From Clostridium sp. AF27-2AA (GTDB lineage Bacteria > Bacillota > Clostridia > Lachnospirales > Lachnospiraceae), in the NCBI RefSeq assembly GCF_003478505.1, contig NZ_QUFI01000006.1:85271-149270 (forward strand): DNA of 64,000 bases, given 5' to 3'. A program made the translations under genes and the position numbers. Positions 18,219-26,138 of the stretch are shown piece by piece. The notes beneath the pieces are model-generated. The model saw only the letters and a program-made list of their open reading frames with translations. It had not been told where the DNA came from and made no database searches. Every line of letters starts with the position of its first letter. Positions within the stretch are counted from its first letter, which is position 1.

Positions 18219-20117
18219 ATGCGGATACTGGATTTACATATTGACGGATTCGGCAAATTCCATGACCTCTCCGTCTCCTTTGACAAGGATCTGAACGTGG
18301 TTTACGGCAAAAACGAGGCCGGAAAATCCACCCTGCACACCTTCATCCGCTGCATGCTCTTCGGACTGGAGCGTGGACGCGGACGTGCAGCCCGCGCGGA
18401 CCTTTACAGCAAATATGAGCCATGGCAGAACAAGGCCGTCTACGGCGGCCGAATGCGGGTAGAAAAGGACGGTGTCATCTACCGTCTGGAACGGAATTTC
18501 CAGAAGGATCAGAAAGCTTTCGTGATCGTGAATGAAACCGCAGGCAAAGAAATCGAGCCCACGAAAGGATTCATGGACTTTCTTCTGGGCGGACTCACAG
18601 AAACCGCCTACAACAATACCATCAGCATCGGCCAGCTCAAATGCGTGACCGAGGGCGGCATGGTAACGGAGCTTCGAAATTATATTGCCAATATGAATAC
18701 CACCGGCAACCTGTCTTTAAATATCACAAAGGCCACATCCTATTTAAAGAACCGCCGGAAGGAATTTGAACGCCAGCTCACTCCAGAGGCAGCCCGCACC
18801 TACACCGCGCTGCTGACCGAGATCAAAAACATTGAAAAAGAGATTTCCGCGCCGGAATACGAGAACCAGCTCCAGACCTATCAGGATCTTCGTTCCCAGG
18901 TAAAGAACCAGCTTTCCGAAAAGCAGACTGAGCGGGAAACGCTTCTTCAGAAGATTGCCAAGGGGCGGCAGGCACTGGATGGAGCGCAGTTTACCGATGA
19001 GGCCTCCATCCACGCTTATCAGGAGAACGCCCGGAATACCTACGCCCATTATAAAGAGGTAGCCGACGCAGCCTCCCGCAGGGGGCGGTCCGTCCTTCCG
19101 GTCATTATGCTGGTGCTGGCTGTTTTCTGCGCGCTGGGAGCCGGAGCACTGGGATTTCTCAGCTCCCAGACCTTTGATCCGGTTGTTTTCGGAACCGGCG
19201 CACTAATCTCCGTATCCACCGGCGTGGCCCATTATACTGTGGGACTCATCTGCGCTTTGAGCGCTGCTGCCGTCTTCTTCTTTGCGGTGGGACTCATCTT
19301 CTTTATGAAGAACCACAGTTTAAAGCAGGAGCTTTCCATGACGGAAAAGCTGCTGCAGGAGATTTTTTCCCGCCATCTGGGAGATTCCTCCATTTCCGGG
19401 GAGGCCATGACTGCTTTTGAAAGCCGCATGGAAGAATTTGTCCGGTTAAGCCAGGTACTGGAACGCTCTGAGCAGTCTGTACAGGAGCAGGCATCCGAGA
19501 TCAATGCGCTCCAGGCGAAAGAAACCGACTGTGACGATGCCATCTCCCGCCAGCAGAAGGCCCAGTGGGAGCTGGAGAAAAGGCTGGATCATCTGGCCCA
19601 CTGCAAGGACCAGACGGAATCCTTAAAGCAGGTGCTGGCAGAGAATGATCGGATTCGCGAGGAAATCACCGCCATTGACCTGGCACTGGAAACCATGACG
19701 AAGCTTTCCGCCACCATCCGGGATTCCTTCGGACTATATCTGAATAAGACCGCTTCGGAACTGATTTCCGGCATCACTGGCGGCATCTACGACAGCATGA
19801 GCGTAGATGAAAGCCTGAACGTGTTCATGAACACCCGCACCCGCCTGGTCCCGGTGGAGCAGGTATCCAGCGGCACCATGGACCAGATCTACCTGGCCCT
19901 CCGCCTCGCCGCCGCCAAGCTCATCCAGCCGGAAGGCGATTACATGCCGCTGATCTTTGATGACAGCTTCGTGCTGTACGACGAAGACCGGCTGCGCACC
20001 GCGCTGAAGTGGCTGAAGAAGGCATATCCGGGACAGATCATCATCTTCACATGCCACCAGAGAGAAGCACAGATGATGACCGCAGACCAGATTGCGTATC
20101 ATCTGGTGACGATGTAG
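18219..20117 (+). CDS. YhaN/SbcC-like ATPase with two internal membrane segments
   Basis: Rad50/SbcC-type ATPase, 632 residues. Walker A GKNEAGKST at 30-38; coiled-coil regions about 190-285 and 365-500; an ABC-type signature VSSGTMDQIYLALRLA near 545; Walker B MPLIFDDSFVLYD near 570. Unlike SbcC, the middle holds two hydrophobic segments (about 291-315 and 337-363) in place of a zinc hook. This is the Bacillus YhaN-like arrangement and suggests a membrane-tethered complex. Partner of the preceding metallophosphoesterase. A hairpin repeat element begins about 10 bases after its stop. Confidence 0.85.
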   Translation: MRILDLHIDGFGKFHDLSVSFDKDLNVVYGKNEAGKSTLHTFIRCMLFGLERGRGRAARADLYSKYEPWQNKAVYGGRMRVEKDGVIYRLERNFQKDQKAFVIVNETAGKEIEPTKGFMDFLLGGLTETAYNNTISIGQLKCVTEGGMVTELRNYIANMNTTGNLSLNITKATSYLKNRRKEFERQLTPEAARTYTALLTEIKNIEKEISAPEYENQLQTYQDLRSQVKNQLSEKQTERETLLQKIAKGRQALDGAQFTDEASIHAYQENARNTYAHYKEVADAASRRGRSVLPVIMLVLAVFCALGAGALGFLSSQTFDPVVFGTGALISVSTGVAHYTVGLICALSAAAVFFFAVGLIFFMKNHSLKQELSMTEKLLQEIFSRHLGDSSISGEAMTAFESRMEEFVRLSQVLERSEQSVQEQASEINALQAKETDCDDAISRQQKAQWELEKRLDHLAHCKDQTESLKQVLAENDRIREEITAIDLALETMTKLSATIRDSFGLYLNKTASELISGITGGIYDSMSVDESLNVFMNTRTRLVPVEQVSSGTMDQIYLALRLAAAKLIQPEGDYMPLIFDDSFVLYDEDRLRTALKWLKKAYPGQIIIFTCHQREAQMMTADQIAYHLVTM

Positions 20118-20125
20118 AATTTCAA

Positions 20126-20363
20126 TTTAAGTGAATAGCTAATAAGGTCCGAAGTTCAGGGCCTACTATGCAGAAACGCAGCACTAAGTGGAATTTTGTA
20201 CTTCGTTCACTGCGCCGCCTATTGTCAGACCTGCGACCCAAACTCACACGCTTCGCGTGTTCAAACAAGGGTCTCCGGTCTGACGCTATGCTCGCTCACG
20301 AAGAAAATTCCAATGTGCTGCTAATTCTGCATAGTAGGCCCTGAACTTCTAGATTACTGGCTG
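20126..20363 (+). repeat. Long hairpin repeat element 1 (after yhaN-like gene)
   Basis: A perfect 25-bp inverted repeat (20151-20175 with 20325-20349, beginning GAAGTTCAGGG) encloses nested stems: GCAGCAC/GTGCTGC, TGGAATTTT/AAAATTCCA, TTCGT/ACGAA, GTCAGACC/GGTCTGAC, GACCC/GGGTC and ACACGC/GCGTGT. The result is one imperfect hairpin of about 200 bases. Left flank has TTTAAG...AATAAGGTCC; right flank has an 8-base gap then TGGCTG. Both flank motifs recur at elements 2 and 3. No reading frame. Confidence 0.85.
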
Positions 20364-20450
20364 CACCACAATATAAAACTCTACCTCTAAATAATTTTAC
20401 TTCCGGCAAGAACGTGCCGGCAGCACCTCTTTGAATTGCTTGATTACCCT

Positions 20451-20527
20451 ATACCTGGAGAAAACGGTCACGTCAAGGTCGCTTAAGCGCTTGTTATAAC
20501 CTTGATGTGACCGTTTTATTCAGGTAT
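20451..20527. repeat. 76-base palindromic hairpin
   Basis: ATACCTG (20451) pairs with CAGGTAT (20521), and a long inner arm starting AAAACGGTCAC pairs with its complement ending GTGACCGTTTT, with only one or two mismatches. Near symmetric, so it could terminate transcription from either side; it may also be a separate repeat. The flanking 20364-20450 holds only a small CCGGCA/TGCCGG hairpin. Confidence 0.6.
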
Positions 20528-20560
20528 CCTTTTGTAAGCAATGAAAAGTCTCGTTTTTAA

Positions 20561-20790
20561 CTGTAATGGAGCCAGGAAAGCAGAAGCAGGCCGGGGCGGT
20601 ATCCTGCGTAGCATAAATAGAAGTGCAACGTGTCCGGCTATGTGGCGACTGACGTTTTCGGGAGGCGGACGATCAGTCCGACTATCCGCAAACAGCTGTC
20701 AGCCACATCGTCTGAACACGGCACTTCTATTTTGCGCAGCGGAATACCACCCCGGCCTGCTTCGGACCTTTCGTGAATATTCTTTAAAAA
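20561..20790 (-). repeat. Long hairpin repeat element 3 (after gene remnant)
   Basis: Arms 20583-20602 and 20744-20763 (20 bp, one mismatch, beginning GAAGCAGGCCGGGG) enclose nested stems including ATAGAAGTGC/GCACTTCTAT and ATGTGGC/GCCACAT. Read on the minus strand it has the same flanks as element 1: TTTAAAGAATA...AAAGGTCC before the hairpin and TGGCT exactly 8 bases after the closing CTTC. The stem and loop sequences differ from elements 1 and 2. Confidence 0.8.
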
Positions 20791-20793
20791 TTT

Positions 20794-20991
20794 TTACTGC
20801 CGCAGAATCGAAAAGTCTGGTGTATAGATCATATCATCTTTCGCTGCTTCCTTTTCCAGAAACATGATCATATAGATCGGATAATAGGTAATTTTATCTG
20901 CCGTGCTTACATTTTCATTGCATAGCACTATTCCCTGCGGAATATCATAGTTTTCCGCTGCCAGCACATTGCTCAGGGCCGCATGGCACAG
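20794..20991 (-). pseudogene. Remnant of an ATPase-type gene (3' end only)
   Basis: A 65-codon open frame on the minus strand, bounded upstream by an in-frame TGA and with no start codon or ribosome-binding site. It reads ...NYDIPQGIVLCNEN...KITYYPIYMIMFLEK... and resembles the C-terminus of AAA proteins with a DUF4143-type tail that are common in Lachnospiraceae. The upstream frame is lost. I treat it as the surviving 3' end of a deleted gene. Family assignment is from memory of such C-termini and is moderate. Confidence 0.5.
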
Positions 20992-21012
20992 TCATTTTTA
21001 TCGCGCAATCCG

Positions 21013-21093
21013 TTTGTCCGTTTTTCCATAACTTTTTATGCTTATTTTGTCCGTTTTTCCAATAGATATTCACATATTTTTGTCCGCTTTTCC
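21013..21093. repeat. Three direct repeats at exact 33-bp period
   Basis: TTTGTCCGTTTTTCC starts at 21013 and 21046, and a one-base variant starts at 21079. The repeats are 15 bp and the intervening 18 bp are unrelated and AT-rich. They lie upstream of the gene remnant in its own orientation, so they may be an old operator array. Confidence 0.75.
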
Positions 21094-21129
21094 GCAAATT
21101 GTTTGTTTATAGTAATCAAGAAACCAGAA

Positions 21130-21370
21130 CAGCCAATATAGCAGAAGTTCCGGGACCGTCATGCAGAACAAGCAGACACATTGGAATTTTCTTCATGAGC
21201 GAGCATAGCGTCAGGCCGGAGACCCTTGTTTGAGCACGCATAGCGTGCGAGTTTGGGTCGCAGGTCTGACAATAGGCGGCGCAGCGAATGAAGTACAAAA
21301 TTCCACCGTGTTTGCGTTCTGTATGAGGATCCCGGAACTTCGGCCCTTTTTTGATACTGCAGATTCAATT
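21130..21370 (-). repeat. Long hairpin repeat element 2 (after phoR)
   Basis: Arms 21144-21155 and 21330-21341 (GAAGTTCCGGGA type, 12 bp) plus TCATGCAGAAC/GTTCTGTATGA enclose a core that is the reverse complement of the element 1 core (TTGGAATTTT to AAAATTCCA). On the minus strand it follows the phoR stop directly, with AAAAAAGGGCC before the hairpin and TGGCTG 8 bases after the closing CTTC. The outer stem differs from element 1 in sequence but remains paired. Confidence 0.85.
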
Positions 21371-23134
21371 TTAAAATACGATCCGGACCGTGGTTCCTTC
21401 CCCCAGCGCACTCTTTAACTCCACCTTCGCCTTATGGTAAATGGCTCCATGCTTTACAATGGAAAGTCCCAATCCGGTTCCTCCGATCTGGCGGGAGTGG
21501 CTTTTGTCTACACGGTAGAAGCGTTCGAAGATACGCTCCTGGTCATCGATCGGAATGCCGATGCCGTCATCTTCTACAGTCAGTACCGGATGGTCTTTGA
21601 CGGTGACCACGTTGACTTCCACTTCGCCGAAGGGCTTGTTATACTTGATCGCATTGTCGCACAGGTTATAGATCATCTCATCGAGGATCTGTGGATTGCC
21701 GTTTACTACCGTTGGCTTTCCGGTGAGCATCAGGGTGATCTGATTCTTCCTGGCTACGTCCTGCAGGCGTTTTACCACATCAGACGCGAGCATATGCAGG
21801 TCTACCGGGCGCTTTTCCATCTGGACTTTTTCTTCGTCAAGCTGGGACAGGCGGATGATATCGCCTACCAGAGTGATGAGACGCTGGGCCTCCTGATAGA
21901 TTTTTCCGGAGAAGCGGCCCATATCTGTCGGCTGAACCAGACCGTTCATCATGATCTCGGCATAGCCGGAGATGGAGGTGAGCGGTGTTTTCAACTCGTG
22001 GGAGACATTGGCCGTAAATTCCCGCCGCAGCTCTTCGCGGCTTTGCTGCTCGGTCACATCGAGAATGACTACAACCGCGCCGCTGCGCCCGTTGCTCTCT
22101 GCCACCGGGTTCGCGATAATCTGGTAGTGGCGGTTTCCTACATCCAGCATCTGCTCACAGTGAGTGCCTTTTAAAGCACCGTCTACAACCTGGCGGAAAT
22201 TTTCTGAACGGTTCAGGCTGATGATGTTGAAATTCGCCTGGTGCCCGGTGTCAGCTGCATGGCCATGTGTTTCCGCGGTGCCAGTCTGCAGTCCTGCCCT
22301 CGCATTTCCTGCCTGACCATATCCATCCGCCTGCTCCACCGGAATTCCTAAAAGCTTCAGCGCGCTCTTATTATAGGACATCACATCGCCCCTGCTGTCT
22401 ACCACAATAAATCCTTCCCGCATATTCTCGGTAATGGTGGTAAATTCTTCCTGCTTTTCCCGCAGGGTTTCCATCTGCTGCCGGATGGTTTCGTTTTGCT
22501 TTTCCAGTCGGCGTACCAATGGGGCCAGTTCATCGTAGACTTCACCGGCCTTTGGATCATCCGGATCCATCTCGTTAATCGGTGCCACGATCCGCTTGGT
22601 CTGAAATTCTGCCAAAATCAGAACACCCACCACGATCAGGATACCCATGGCAATCATGACCGGAATGGTATGTACTACCGTGGCCAGCGCGCTCTTTGTG
22701 GTGCTGGCTACACGGATGACGCTGCCATCGTCCAGACGTGCTACGTAATAGTAGGTCTGCTCGGCCAATGTGCGGGAAGTGCGGACACTCTCGCCCCGTC
22801 CGTTTTTCAGTGCTGCCGCGATTTCCGGACGGTCCTTGTGGTTTTCCAGGCTTTCGCTGTCCGCGAAGCTGTCATAAAGGACTGCTCCATCCGGGCTGAC
22901 CCAGGTGATGCGGTTGACGCTGTTGCCGTCACCCCGGCTCTTTAAATGCGCAAGGTACTCTTCCCCAGACACATCCATAGCAGACTCCAGGTAACGCACC
23001 TCGGTCATAACGGACTGGCGCATCTGGGTCTGCAGATCCTGGCAGAGGAGCAGTGCTGTGATCAACGCAGATACTGCCATGGCAAGAAGAGCTACCAGAC
23101 ACAGGTTCCAGTAGATTTTTCTTTTGATTTTCAT
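21371..23134 (-). CDS. phoR: PhoR, phosphate-responsive sensor histidine kinase
   Basis: Membrane histidine kinase of the PhoB/PhoR system, 587 residues. Transmembrane helices about 10-30 and 152-175 flank an extracytoplasmic domain; a linker leads to a PAS domain (about 230-365), then HisKA with phosphoacceptor His near 379 (NVSHELKTPLTSI) and HATPase_c with N box (CDNAIKYN), DDGIGI and GGTGLGLSIV. The PAS domain holds a Gly/Ala/His-rich insert of about 35 residues (about 268-303) that looks unstructured. Its ATG overlaps the phoB stop by 4 bases. Last gene of the pst-pho cluster; assignment is supported by context. Confidence 0.93.
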   Translation of the reverse strand: MKIKRKIYWNLCLVALLAMAVSALITALLLCQDLQTQMRQSVMTEVRYLESAMDVSGEEYLAHLKSRGDGNSVNRITWVSPDGAVLYDSFADSESLENHKDRPEIAAALKNGRGESVRTSRTLAEQTYYYVARLDDGSVIRVASTTKSALATVVHTIPVMIAMGILIVVGVLILAEFQTKRIVAPINEMDPDDPKAGEVYDELAPLVRRLEKQNETIRQQMETLREKQEEFTTITENMREGFIVVDSRGDVMSYNKSALKLLGIPVEQADGYGQAGNARAGLQTGTAETHGHAADTGHQANFNIISLNRSENFRQVVDGALKGTHCEQMLDVGNRHYQIIANPVAESNGRSGAVVVILDVTEQQSREELRREFTANVSHELKTPLTSISGYAEIMMNGLVQPTDMGRFSGKIYQEAQRLITLVGDIIRLSQLDEEKVQMEKRPVDLHMLASDVVKRLQDVARKNQITLMLTGKPTVVNGNPQILDEMIYNLCDNAIKYNKPFGEVEVNVVTVKDHPVLTVEDDGIGIPIDDQERIFERFYRVDKSHSRQIGGTGLGLSIVKHGAIYHKAKVELKSALGEGTTVRIVF

Positions 23135-23808
23135 GTTTCAGACACCTCCAGCTTATAGCCGACTCCGCGGATGGTCTCAATGCAGCGGCTGGCCTCGCCC
23201 AGCTTCTGTCGTAATGTCCGGATATGGACATCCACCGTGCGGGTCTCTCCATCAAAATCATAACCCCATATTTTCGATAACAGCTGATCTCTGGTTAAAA
23301 CCATGCCCTTGTTTTCCATCAGGTAACAGAGCAGTTCAAATTCCTTAAAGGTAAGAGTCACCGCATTTCCATCCACCGTAACCATATGGCGGTTTAAATC
23401 CACATGGATCGGGCCGGCATCACAAGTATCCGCACGCTGTTCCGGTTCTGTACGGCGCAGCAGTGCGCGCACCCGGGACACCAGCTCCATCATGCCGAAG
23501 GGCTTCGGAATATAGTCATCCGCGCCGCTGTCCAGGCCAACCACCTTGTCATACTCTGTGCCTTTGGCCGTCAGCATGATGACCGGGAGCCGTTTTGTGG
23601 GTCCGGCATCCCGCAGCTTCTTTAAGATGCTCAGGCCGTCCTCGTCAGGCAGCATGATGTCCAGGAGCACCAGGGACGGATATTCCTGCTTCATGGCATT
23701 CCAGAAATCTTTCGCGCAGGGAAACCCCTTTGCCGCAAGGCCCGTGGTCTGCAAAGTGTAGATTACCAGTTCCCGGATACTTTCATCGTCTTCAACCAGA
23801 TAGATCAT
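23131..23808 (-). CDS. phoB: PhoB/PhoP-type response regulator
   Basis: OmpR-family response regulator, 225 residues, activating the phosphate-starvation regulon when phosphorylated by PhoR. The receiver starts MIYLVEDDES; the phosphoacceptor is Asp50 (LVLLDIMLP), with TAKG and YIPKPFG switch residues. The C-terminal winged helix ends TRTVDVHIRTLRQKLG...IRGVGYKLE. I chose the ATG at 23808, preceded by GAAGGAGAACAG; the longer frame adds 30 residues not found in the family. It sits between phoU and phoR, and the Pho-box array upstream of pstS is its likely target. Confidence 0.93.
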   Translation of the reverse strand: MIYLVEDDESIRELVIYTLQTTGLAAKGFPCAKDFWNAMKQEYPSLVLLDIMLPDEDGLSILKKLRDAGPTKRLPVIMLTAKGTEYDKVVGLDSGADDYIPKPFGMMELVSRVRALLRRTEPEQRADTCDAGPIHVDLNRHMVTVDGNAVTLTFKEFELLCYLMENKGMVLTRDQLLSKIWGYDFDGETRTVDVHIRTLRQKLGEASRCIETIRGVGYKLEVSET

Positions 23809-23821
23809 TTCTGTTCTCCTT

Positions 23822-24469
23822 CTATTCCAGATGGGTTCCCGTGATGGAATATTCCACCCATTCTGCAATATTCGTTGCATGATCTCCGATCCGCTCAAAG
23901 TACTTGGCGATCATCAGCATGTCAATGCAGAATTCACCCTGTTTTTCATCAATATTTCCGGAACCCAGCATGCCGATCAGTTCCTGTTTTACCTTTCCGA
24001 AAAGCTCATCGACCACATCGTCATACTGAACCACTTCTTTTGCGATGTTCAGATCACGCTTTACATAGGAATCAATGCTCTGGGTCACCATGCGCATGGT
24101 AGCGTCTGCCATATCACGGATATGAAGACGGCTCTTTGCCTCGCGGTCATCCACAAAGCCGCAGATCTCTGCAATATCCGATGCCTGGTCGCCGATTCGC
24201 TCCATATCAGAGATCATTTTCAGGGCTGAGGAAACCTGGCGCAGATCCTTTGCCACTGGCTGCTGCTGCAAAAGCAGCCGCATGCAGAGATTCTCGATAT
24301 CGCGCTCCTTCTGGTCGATCTCATGATCGACTTTGTAAACCTCTTCCGCAAAATCCCCCTCTCCCATCAGGGTGCGGGATGCATAGGAAATGGCATCCTC
24401 GCAAAGAGCCCCCATACGGATCAACTCAACATTCAAAAGCTCTAACTGCTCATCAAATCGATTGCGCAT
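23822..24469 (-). CDS. phoU: PhoU, negative regulator of phosphate uptake signalling
   Basis: PhoU couples the PstSCAB transporter to PhoR and dampens signalling when phosphate is plentiful. The 215-residue helical protein has the two repeated PhoU motifs: MISDMERIGDQASDIAE and YFERIGDHATNIAEWVEY. The start at 24469 (MRNRFDEQLELLNVEL) follows AGGAGGTTTGG; the longer frame overlaps pstB and is unlikely. The gene lies 1 base from the pstB stop and 13 bases before phoB. Confidence 0.95.
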   Translation of the reverse strand: MRNRFDEQLELLNVELIRMGALCEDAISYASRTLMGEGDFAEEVYKVDHEIDQKERDIENLCMRLLLQQQPVAKDLRQVSSALKMISDMERIGDQASDIAEICGFVDDREAKSRLHIRDMADATMRMVTQSIDSYVKRDLNIAKEVVQYDDVVDELFGKVKQELIGMLGSGNIDEKQGEFCIDMLMIAKYFERIGDHATNIAEWVEYSITGTHLE

Positions 24470-24470
24470 A

Positions 24471-25220
24471 TCAACCAAACCTCCCTGTAATGTAATCTTC
24501 TGTCTTCTTATTCTTCGGCATGGAGAAAATCTGCTCGGTCTCACCGAACTCGATCACTTCACCCAGCAGGAAGAAGGCGGTCTTGTCGGAGATTCGTGCT
24601 GCCTGCTGCATATTATGGGTTACCATGACGATAGTATAATCTTTTTTCAATTCTACTGCAAGGTCTTCGATCTTGGATGTGGAGATCGGGTCCAGTGCAG
24701 AGGTCGGCTCATCCATTAAAAGCACCTCCGGCTGTACAGCCAGGGCTCTCGCGATACACAGACGCTGCTGCTGTCCTCCGGAAAGTCCGAGGGCGCTCTT
24801 TTTCAGGCGGTCCTTTAACTCGTCCCAGATTGCCGCGTCACGCAGGGATTTCTCTACAATGTCATCGAGCTGCGCCTTGGAATGGATGCCATGGGTACGC
24901 GGACCGTAGGCAATATTGTCGTAAACGCTCATTGGGAAGGGATTCGGTTTCTGGAATACCATACCAACCCGTTTTCTTAGAAGGTTGATGTCCATGTCTC
25001 CGTAAATATCCTCACCGTCTAAGAGGATGCTTCCGGTGATGCGGCAGCCCTCGACCAGGTCATTCATGCGGTTTAAGGATTTTAATAAGGTGGATTTACC
25101 ACAGCCGGACGGACCGATAAAAGCCGTGATCTCGTTTGCCTGGATGTTCAGATTGATTCCTTTTAAGGCTTTAAAATCGCCGTAATATAATTCCATATTA
25201 CTGATTGTGAGCTTATCCAT
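24471..25220 (-). CDS. pstB: PstB, phosphate ABC transporter ATP-binding protein
   Basis: ATPase of the high-affinity phosphate importer, 249 residues. Walker A GPSGCGKS (36-43), Q-loop [15 protein letters not shown], signature LSGGQQQR, Walker [13 protein letters not shown] and H-loop VTHNMQQA are all intact. The N/P-rich Q-loop stretch and IYGPRTHG-like segment are characteristic of PstB. Follows pstA by 12 bases and precedes phoU. Confidence 0.96.
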   Translation of the reverse strand: MDKLTISNMELYYGDFKALKGINLNIQANEITAFIGPSGCGKSTLLKSLNRMNDLVEGCRITGSILLDGEDIYGDMDINLLRKRVGMVFQKPNPFPMSVYDNIAYGPRTHGIHSKAQLDDIVEKSLRDAAIWDELKDRLKKSALGLSGGQQQRLCIARALAVQPEVLLMDEPTSALDPISTSKIEDLAVELKKDYTIVMVTHNMQQAARISDKTAFFLLGEVIEFGETEQIFSMPKNKKTEDYITGRFG

Positions 25221-25232
25221 TTTGTTCTCCTT

Positions 25233-26138
25233 TTAAGCAGCCTTTCCGGACACTTTCTTTGCGATAAATCCGGATACTGCGTTGATGCAGACTACGATCA
25301 CCAGCAGGACAACTGCGGTGGCGTAGGACTGGTTGGTATAAAGTCCCTCATTGGTCAGCACATACATGTGCACGGCCAGAGTACGGCCTGAGCCGAATAG
25401 GTTGGATGGAATACCTGCAACGGTTCCCGCTGTATACATCAGTGCCGCAGTCTCGCCTACAATACGGCCGACTGCCAGAATGATACCTGCCAGAATTCCA
25501 GGCACTGCGGATGGCAGAACCACCTGGAAAACGGTGCGGAGACGTCCGGCTCCAAGGCCAAAGCTTCCTTCCCGGTAAGAATCCGGAACAGCTTTGAGAG
25601 CCTCCTCCGTGGTTCTCATGATCGTCGGAAGGATCATGATCGCCAGCGTCATGGCACCTCCCAGGATGGTATAAGACCAGCCCAGTGCCACGGCAAATAA
25701 GAGAAATCCAAACAGACCATATACAATAGAAGGAATACCGGTCAGGGTCTCAGCGGTAATCCGCACGATGCTCACCAGCCGGTTTCCGCGCTTCGCATAT
25801 TCTACCAGATAGATGGCTGCGAAAATACCGAGAGGAACTGCGATCAGCAGGGAAAGCCCTGTCATGACTACCGTGTTGACCAGCGCCGGCATCAGGGATA
25901 CATTTTCTGTGGTGTATTCCCATGCGAACAGGCTCGGAGTCAGATAGGGGATTCCCTTGATCAGAATATATGCGATCAAAAACAGCAGTGTCAGCACTGT
26001 CAGAAGTGCGGAGACCGATACCAGAAGTAAAAGCACCAGTGACAGCGGACTGCGTTTATAGGATTTCAGCCGCTGACCAATGGTCTGATGGTTGATTGCC
26101 TGAATTTCCATATTTTTCTTTTCCATAGCTGCTTCCAT
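25233..26138 (-). CDS. pstA: PstA, phosphate ABC transporter permease
   Basis: Membrane-spanning subunit of the phosphate importer, 301 residues with about six hydrophobic helices. The EAA-type loop around TTEEALKAVPDSYREGSFGLGA contacts PstB. Cytoplasmic N-terminus of about 30 residues. Overlaps the pstC stop by one base. Paralogous to PstC; order and length support PstA. Confidence 0.94.
   Translation of the reverse strand: MEAAMEKKNMEIQAINHQTIGQRLKSYKRSPLSLVLLLLVSVSALLTVLTLLFLIAYILIKGIPYLTPSLFAWEYTTENVSLMPALVNTVVMTGLSLLIAVPLGIFAAIYLVEYAKRGNRLVSIVRITAETLTGIPSIVYGLFGFLLFAVALGWSYTILGGAMTLAIMILPTIMRTTEEALKAVPDSYREGSFGLGAGRLRTVFQVVLPSAVPGILAGIILAVGRIVGETAALMYTAGTVAGIPSNLFGSGRTLAVHMYVLTNEGLYTNQSYATAVVLLVIVVCINAVSGFIAKKVSGKAA

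Noticed and set aside
20541..20867. Open frame of 108 codons on the plus strand in the non-coding island
   Set aside because: It runs through hairpin element 3, has no ribosome-binding site and no protein-like composition.
21013..21093. Possible CRISPR array
   Set aside because: Only three 15-bp repeats with 18-bp AT-rich gaps and no cas genes nearby.
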